A stretch of 64,000 nt of DNA from the NCBI RefSeq assembly GCF_014195325.1, contig NZ_JACIBK010000016.1, forward strand, positions 1 to 64,000, read 5' to 3'. The notes beneath the pieces were generated by a model. That model ran no database searches, was not told the origin of the DNA, and saw only the letters and a list, made by a program, of their open reading frames with translations. Position numbers and translations under genes: made by a program. The stretch is from Rhizobium sp. BK650 (lineage in GTDB: Bacteria; Pseudomonadota; Alphaproteobacteria; Rhizobiales; Rhizobiaceae). Shown one piece after another: positions 59,608 through 64,000 of the stretch (its first letter is position 1; every line of letters starts with the position of its first letter).

Positions 59608-60464
59608 CAATGTTTTTCCATATCCGCAATGATCAATGCGCGCAGCCTTTCATCAACGACAGGCCGCCTGCCGAACCATTTTTCAAATCCCGGGACCGCC
59701 TGATGCAGAAGCATGCCGAGGCCGTCGACGATGGCAAAACCCTGTTCTTCCGCTTGGGCGAGGATCGGTGTTTTCAACGGCACATAGACGATATCGGTGA
59801 CGACCGCGTTCGAAAGCATGGGGGAGAAATCGATGACGGGTGCCGCTTCTCCATCCATGCCGAGAGAGGTCGTGTTGATGAACAGCCCCGCTCCAGTCAT
59901 CACTTCCGCGAGCGCGGCGGTTGGATGCGCATAGACCTTCGGGCCGAAGCGGTCGGCCAGCTCCCGCGCCCGCTCGACCGTGCGGTTGACGACGTGGATT
60001 TCCTTGAAGCCGCGGTCGCGGACCGCCTGAATGACAGCACGGCTTGCACCACCGGCGCCAAAGACGACAACCCGGTCAGACCGGTCCCACCCGGCGCGAC
60101 GTTCATCAAGGTTGGCGGTAAAGCCGCGACCGTCGGTGTTGGTTGCGAAGAGTTTTCCATCTTCCAGCCAGAGGGTATTTGATGCACCGAGCTCTTTTGA
60201 AAGCTCGTCTGGTCGATCGGCCAGTTTGAAGGCCAATTCCTTGTGGGGGATCGTGACATTGCCACCGACGAAACCAATACTGCCGTTCTTCAGTGATGCA
60301 ATGAAATCTGCAAAGGCTTCGGGGGCAACTTCATAGGCCTGATAATTTCCGGGCAGATTGAGTGTCTTCAGCCAATAGGCGTGGATCAACGGCGAACGCG
60401 AATGCTTGACGGGAAAGCCCGTGACAAACGCTTTTGGCTCATGTGTTTCACGTGAATCATCCAT
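59607..60464 (-). CDS. aroE: Shikimate dehydrogenase
   Basis: A 285-residue NADP-dependent enzyme of aromatic amino-acid synthesis. Substrate motifs are GFPVKHSRSPLIH and NVTIPHKE with the catalytic Lys, and NTDGRGF; the nucleotide loop is FGAGGASRAV followed by NRTVERA. Start ATG 60464 overlaps maf by 8 nt; ATG 60473 is also possible and neither has a strong ribosome site. Confidence 0.95.
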   Translation of the reverse strand: MDDSRETHEPKAFVTGFPVKHSRSPLIHAYWLKTLNLPGNYQAYEVAPEAFADFIASLKNGSIGFVGGNVTIPHKELAFKLADRPDELSKELGASNTLWLEDGKLFATNTDGRGFTANLDERRAGWDRSDRVVVFGAGGASRAVIQAVRDRGFKEIHVVNRTVERARELADRFGPKVYAHPTAALAEVMTGAGLFINTTSLGMDGEAAPVIDFSPMLSNAVVTDIVYVPLKTPILAQAEEQGFAIVDGLGMLLHQAVPGFEKWFGRRPVVDERLRALIIADMEKH

Positions 60465-61056
60465 CGATCGCATCCAGTTCCCGAAGTTTTGCAAGGAGAG
60501 GCAACATCGGCAGACCGAGGATTGTGAAGTAATCCCCGTCGATCTTTTCGAACAACTGGATCCCCTCTCCCTCGAGCTGGTAAGCCCCGACGCTCGCCAG
60601 AGCCTTTAGCCCAACGCGCTTCAGATGGCGCCCAATAAAGTCATTGGTCAGCGGACGCATCGTCAATTGCGCATGCGCCACATGTTGCCATAGGACTTCG
60701 CCATCCTTGACAATGGCGATCGCGCTATTCAAGCGATGTGTCCTTCCCTCAAGCATACGCAGATGATTTGCCGCCTCTGCCATATCCTTCGGTTTGTGAA
60801 AGACCTGGGCGTCGAGCGACATTGTCTGGTCCGAGCCGATGACAAGCGCGCCGCCGAAGCGTCGGCTGACTTCACTCGCTTTTGCCTCAGCGAGAACAAG
60901 CGCCACTTGATCGGGTGCCGCGCCCGATTTTTCCAGCGGCGCCTCGATTGCACGTTCGTCGATGTGGGCGGCGTGAGCTTCAAAAGCGAGGCCGGCATTT
61001 TCCATCAGCATCCGCCGGAACGGGCTCGATGATGCAAGAACGAGCTTTGGTGTCAT
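60457..61056 (-). CDS. maf: Maf family nucleoside triphosphate pyrophosphatase
   Basis: A 199-residue house-cleaning pyrophosphatase that hydrolyses non-canonical NTPs. The Maf signature ASSSPFRRMLMEN is at the N-terminus, and VIGSDQTMSLD and YQLEGEGIQLFEKIDGDY are the other conserved blocks. The last block deviates from the dTTP/UTP subtype motif, so substrate choice is open. It lies between the DUF299 regulator and aroE in the origin-proximal operon. Confidence 0.92.
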   Translation of the reverse strand: MTPKLVLASSSPFRRMLMENAGLAFEAHAAHIDERAIEAPLEKSGAAPDQVALVLAEAKASEVSRRFGGALVIGSDQTMSLDAQVFHKPKDMAEAANHLRMLEGRTHRLNSAIAIVKDGEVLWQHVAHAQLTMRPLTNDFIGRHLKRVGLKALASVGAYQLEGEGIQLFEKIDGDYFTILGLPMLPLLAKLRELDAIDG

Positions 61057-61090
61057 TCCTTGCTCCCGAAGTGATTAAGTTACTCAGCGC

Positions 61091-61912
61091 TTAACGCAGC
61101 TTCGGGCGCAGGGCAACGATTGCCGCTGCTGTCTCCTCAATCGAGCGTCGGGTGACATCGATCATTGGCCAATTATGACGAGCGCAGAGGGAGCGCGCAT
61201 ATTTCAGCTCCTCAGAGATTGATGCGCGATCGGTATAATGCTCTCGGTCGAAACCGGGGGTCGATCCAAGAAGGCGATTTTCGCGAACTTGGGAAATCCG
61301 GTCCGTGGTGGCGATGAGACAGACGATCAGCGGTTTGGTCGCCGTTGCCAACGCCTCAGGCAAAGGCACGCCATAGACGATGGGGATATTCGCAGTCTTG
61401 ATGCCACGGTTTGCAAGATAAATGCTGGTCGGCGTCTTCGACGTCCGGCTGATGCCGACGATGACGACATCCGCTTCGTTATAGTCCTCCGGCATCTGAC
61501 CATCATCATGATCCATGGTGAAGTTCAGCGCTTCGATACGTGCGAAGTAGCCCGCATTCATCACGTGCTGAGCGCCGACACGTCTTCTCGAGGGAGCCCC
61601 GAGATAGATCTGAAACGCGCCGATAACCGGTTCCAGAACATTGACGGAGGCTACGCCCATTTCCGCACAGCGTTCGTCAATGATGCTCGCAAGTTCCGGA
61701 TCGACGATCGTGTAGAGAACGATGCCCGGTTCACTGTCGATCGCCTGAAGCACCGGCATCAGCTGCTTACGGTTTCGGATCAGCGGATAGACATGTTCGA
61801 TCGACTGAGCGGATTTGAACTGGGCGGAGGCGGCGCGGCCGGCGGAGATGAGAGTCTCGCCGGTCGAGTCAGAAATCAGATGCAGATGGAAGAAGTTCGT
61901 TCTGTTCTCCAC
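61091..61912 (-). CDS. Pyruvate phosphate dikinase / PEP synthase regulatory protein (DUF299)
   Basis: A 273-residue bifunctional kinase/phosphorylase that inactivates and reactivates a PEP-forming dikinase by threonine phosphorylation. Recognised motifs are LHLISDSTGETL at the N-terminus, the P-loop VGISRTSKTPTSIYLA, and PLIVCLIATTDRISQVR. The start is GTG 61912. In rhizobia the target is more likely pyruvate phosphate dikinase (PpdK) than PEP synthase; neither is here. It is the first gene left of oriC and transcribes away from it. Confidence 0.92.
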   Translation of the reverse strand: MENRTNFFHLHLISDSTGETLISAGRAASAQFKSAQSIEHVYPLIRNRKQLMPVLQAIDSEPGIVLYTIVDPELASIIDERCAEMGVASVNVLEPVIGAFQIYLGAPSRRRVGAQHVMNAGYFARIEALNFTMDHDDGQMPEDYNEADVVIVGISRTSKTPTSIYLANRGIKTANIPIVYGVPLPEALATATKPLIVCLIATTDRISQVRENRLLGSTPGFDREHYTDRASISEELKYARSLCARHNWPMIDVTRRSIEETAAAIVALRPKLR

Positions 61913-61997
61913 GCTATTTTCCGCTGCCTGTTGAAAAGACTGGACAGCAAAGAGCTAACGGCGCGACTAGGATCGAGGCAAGGGAAAACATGCGCCC

Positions 61998-62006
61998 TTA
62001 TCCACA
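61998..62006 (+). promoter_or_regulatory. DnaA box, perfect
   Basis: TTATCCACA, identical to the consensus 9-mer, inside the proposed oriC. Confidence 0.8.
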
Positions 62007-62039
62007 TCCAGAACTTTCGGAGGTGATCTCGGAGGGAGC

Positions 62040-62048
62040 TGTGGATGA
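62040..62048 (-). promoter_or_regulatory. DnaA box, one mismatch
   Basis: TCATCCACA on the minus strand, one base from consensus and in opposite orientation to the box 33 bp away. Confidence 0.55.
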
Positions 62049-62086
62049 TGGGGACGGTGATCGTGCTCCCGCTGACCATGCACAGC

Positions 62087-62095
62087 TTGTCCACA
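62087..62095 (+). promoter_or_regulatory. DnaA box, one mismatch
   Basis: TTGTCCACA on the plus strand, one base from consensus, on the hemE side of the cluster. Confidence 0.6.
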
Positions 62096-62313
62096 GCGTG
62101 AGCTGAAAGATGAATTCCCGGAACCTGATGGAATCTCTTCACAATTTGGATTTTCTGCTGATTTACGCGCACGCACGCGAATCTCAACCCTCATTGATAC
62201 GGCCTGCGTGACAAATCGCGCTCGCGGTGGATGGATTTTAATCCTTGATAGAAACCGACTCTAAGAAATAGAAACCTTTTAAATATCTTTGGATTTTTAT
62301 AGGGAAGAAGCGC

Positions 62314-63351
62314 TTGAGCGAAACGCGCCGGAAAATCATGCAGGTTCTTGACGGTAAGACCCTGACGCCCCCTCCCCTCTGGCTCATGAGACAGGCAGGT
62401 CGTTATCTGCCGGAGTACAGGGAAACGCGTGCGAAAGCGGGAAGTTTCCTCGATCTCTGTTATTCGCCTGATTATGCCGTGGAGGTGACGCTTCAACCGA
62501 TACGGCGCTACGGTTTTGATGCCGCCATCCTATTTTCCGACATCCTGGTCATTCCCGATGCGATGAAGCGCAATGTCCGTTTTACCGAGGGACATGGTCC
62601 GGAGATGGACCCGATTGACGAGACGGGCATTGCCGGGCTCGATGGAGAAAATGTCATTGATTACCTGCAGCCCGTGCTGGAGACGGTGAAGCGCCTGAGG
62701 AACGAGCTTCCTTCGGAGACGACGCTCCTCGGCTTCTGTGGAGCTCCTTGGACGGTTGCGACCTATATGATTGCTGGCCACGGCACGCTGGATCAGGCGC
62801 CTGCCCGTCTGTTTGCGTATAAGCATCCGCGTGCTTTCGAGCACTTGCTGATGCTGCTTGCGGATGTCTCTGCCGACTATCTCGTGGCGCAGATCGATGC
62901 CGGCGCTGATGCGGTGCAAATCTTTGATTCCTGGGCTGGTGTTCTCGGCGAGAAAGAATTTGAAGCATTCGCGGTTCGTCCCGTGGCGCGCATGATTGCT
63001 TCGATCAAGGCACAACGGCCGCAGACGCGGGTCATCGCATTTGCCAAAGGTGCGGGCTACATGCTCAAGACTTATCGGCAGAAGACCGGAGCAGATGCGA
63101 TCGGGCTCGATTGGTCCGTCCCACTTGCCTTTGCAGCCGAGCTGCAGAAGGACGGACCAGTGCAGGGTAATCTTGATCCGATGCGTGTTGTAGCTGGCGG
63201 CCATTCCCTGGAGGAAGGCATCGACGACATTCTTCAGGCGCTCGGAAACGGACCGCTGATCTTCAATCTCGGTCATGGGATTACGCCTCAGGCAGATCCG
63301 GAGAATGTCCGCCTTCTCGTCGAGCGGGTACGCGGCGTGGGGGCGGTGTAG
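62314..63351 (+). CDS. hemE: Uroporphyrinogen decarboxylase
   Basis: A 345-residue haem-pathway enzyme that decarboxylates uroporphyrinogen III to coproporphyrinogen III. Signatures are PPLWLMRQAGRYLPEY near the N-terminus, AILFSDILVIPDA with the catalytic Asp, GFCGAPWTVATYM, and FNLGHGI near the C-terminus. TTG 62314 follows AGGGAAGAAG and gives the usual N-terminus; ATG 62338 would shorten it by eight residues. It is the first gene right of oriC and shares one base with hemJ. Confidence 0.95.
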   Translation: MSETRRKIMQVLDGKTLTPPPLWLMRQAGRYLPEYRETRAKAGSFLDLCYSPDYAVEVTLQPIRRYGFDAAILFSDILVIPDAMKRNVRFTEGHGPEMDPIDETGIAGLDGENVIDYLQPVLETVKRLRNELPSETTLLGFCGAPWTVATYMIAGHGTLDQAPARLFAYKHPRAFEHLLMLLADVSADYLVAQIDAGADAVQIFDSWAGVLGEKEFEAFAVRPVARMIASIKAQRPQTRVIAFAKGAGYMLKTYRQKTGADAIGLDWSVPLAFAAELQKDGPVQGNLDPMRVVAGGHSLEEGIDDILQALGNGPLIFNLGHGITPQADPENVRLLVERVRGVGAV

Positions 63352-63887
63352 TGGAAAAGCAGACGGATAGAAGGCCGGGCGCCTATGCTCGCCGGCGCGC
63401 CCATTTTGCTTTGATCTTCTTTGCAGTTCTAGCCGTTGGGCTTTTCGCCTGGAATCCCGACAACCTCTATCTCTGGATCAAGGCGCTCCACATCATCGCT
63501 GTGATTTCGTGGATGGCCGGCCTTTTTTATATGCCTCGGCTTTTCATCTATCACACGGATGCAGAACCCGGTTCCATTCAATCCGAGACTTTCAAGGTGA
63601 TGGAGGGACGGCTGCTCAGGATCATCATGAATCCGGCCATGATGCTGACCTGGATCCTTGGTCTTTATCTCGCCTGGTCTGTTTATCGTTTTCAGGGCGG
63701 CTGGTTGCATGCAAAGATGGGGTTGGTCGTTCTTTTGACGATCGTCCATGTCTTTTTCGCCAGAGCCGTGCGGGCGTTCGAACGGGATGAAAACCGCCGC
63801 TCGGCCCGTTATTGGCGCTTCATGAATGAGGCGCCAACTGTGCTGATGATCCTCATCGTCATCCTCGTCGTCGTGAAGCCGTTTTGA
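63351..63887 (+). CDS. hemJ: Protoporphyrinogen oxidase HemJ
   Basis: A 178-residue membrane enzyme that oxidises protoporphyrinogen IX. It has about four or five membrane helices. The conserved His of the family is in LWIKALHIIAVISWMAGLFYMP-like helix two, followed by RLFIYH, and RLLRIIMNPAMMLTW and the Lys-containing GWLHAKMGLV are also family blocks. The start is GTG 63351 overlapping the hemE stop. Two haem genes in one operon support the assignment. Confidence 0.9.
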   Translation: MEKQTDRRPGAYARRRAHFALIFFAVLAVGLFAWNPDNLYLWIKALHIIAVISWMAGLFYMPRLFIYHTDAEPGSIQSETFKVMEGRLLRIIMNPAMMLTWILGLYLAWSVYRFQGGWLHAKMGLVVLLTIVHVFFARAVRAFERDENRRSARYWRFMNEAPTVLMILIVILVVVKPF

Positions 63888-64000
63888 TACCAGAGGTGAT
63901 GCAGGTTAAATTTCAATCATTTTAACCAGCCCTCTTGCGGGCAGGGTTGTGACTCGCTATTTTCCGCCCATCTCATCTTCGTGGCATGTGTGTAGAGTTC
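63888..64000. other. Right-edge spacer after hemJ
   Basis: No gene is visible in these 113 bp. It contains a perfect 7-bp inverted repeat, GGTTAAA (63904-63910) with TTTAACC (63921-63927), and a small GCCC/GGGC repeat at 63929-63942, neither with a terminator-type T-run. In related genomes rho commonly follows here, so this may be its leader; that is from memory. Confidence 0.35.

Larger units (their letters stand above)
61913..62313. other. Probable chromosomal replication origin oriC
   Basis: A 401-bp gene-free region flanked by leftward DUF299-maf-aroE-coaE-dnaQ and rightward hemE, the gene order at origins of Caulobacter and of S. meliloti (origin next to hemE). It contains a perfect DnaA box TTATCCACA at 61998-62006 (plus), one-mismatch boxes at 62040-62048 (minus, TCATCCACA) and 62087-62095 (plus, TTGTCCACA), and three GANTC sites for CcrM methylase at 62131, 62179 and 62257. 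An AT-rich stretch at about 62232-62301 could be the unwinding element. No TTAA-N7-TTAA CtrA site was found. Confidence 0.8.

Noticed and set aside
1..64000. CRISPR arrays, insertion sequences, prophage, toxin-antitoxin pairs, tRNA genes
   Set aside because: No regularly spaced direct repeats, transposase or integrase motifs, or tRNA-like cloverleaf sequences were noticed; the Xre regulator at 54247-54624 has no toxin partner and belongs to another gene set.

Overview
The window is chromosomal DNA of an alphaproteobacterium of the family Rhizobiaceae, most likely Rhizobium or a close relative. The clues are the ActS/ActR and ChvG/ChvI two-component systems, a DivL-type kinase with tyrosine in place of the phospho-histidine, an AddAB recombination enzyme, MmcB, a PHB depolymerase, the trpF-trpB-trpA-accD-folC cluster, and a replication-origin neighbourhood (DUF299 regulator-maf-aroE-coaE-dnaQ on one side, hemE on the other). 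This is almost entirely core genome. I see no insertion sequence, prophage, integron, CRISPR array or tRNA gene. Genes are dense, often overlap by 1-14 nt, and share a GC-rich codon style.

Layout. 1-351: a leftward promoter and leader of something outside the window, then spacer. 352-5796: ornithine cyclodeaminase-like enzyme, HrpB helicase and the redox pair ActS/ActR. 5797-11900: MmcB, an L,D-transpeptidase lipoprotein, malate synthase G, a cytochrome P450 and a DUF1402 exported protein. 12086-14427: hslV, a GNAT acetyltransferase and hslU in one leftward operon. 14605-20030: rightward histidine operon (hisB, hisH, hisA, hisF, hisE) with three interspersed genes of unknown function, ending in coaA. 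20043-22801: alkB, arfB and pckA, leftward. 23139-27022: chvI, chvG, short hprK, a mannose-type EIIA and HPr. 27190-28590: ahcY behind a strong AT-rich operator-like repeat. 28793-40753: divL, a TsaE-phosphotransferase fusion, a MurU-like nucleotidyltransferase, addB, addA and trxA. 40801-45861: trpF-trpB-trpA-accD-folC, leftward. 45935-50834: metallopeptidase, DUF2852, phaZ, a fumarylacetoacetate-hydrolase-fold enzyme and a glutathionyl-hydroquinone reductase. 51019-58228: nitroreductase, gyrB, Xre regulator, Smr, MltA, Tim44-like, fxsA and secB. 58287-61912: dnaQ, coaE, aroE, maf and a DUF299 dikinase regulator. 61913-62313: probable chromosomal origin oriC. 62314-63887: hemE and hemJ.

How the genes work together. 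Carbon flux is represented by pckA, malate synthase and the DUF299 regulator. Envelope sensing is represented by ChvG/ChvI, physically coupled to a nitrogen-type PTS output (HprK, EIIA, HPr). Cell-wall turnover and possibly amino-sugar salvage are represented by the L,D-transpeptidase, MltA, DUF1402 and the TsaE/AmgK-like plus MurU-like pair. Genome maintenance is covered by AddAB, AlkB, MmcB, Smr, gyrase B, DnaQ and the origin.

No obviously new multi-gene system stands out. The most rewarding items are the tyrosine-type DivL, the TsaE-AmgK-like fusion beside a MurU-like gene, the acetyltransferase inside hslVU, the ahcY operator, a perfect palindrome between two predicted redox-detoxification genes, the AddB with a single cysteine, and the AccD that has lost its zinc ribbon. 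All names rest on reading motifs by eye; no database search was run.
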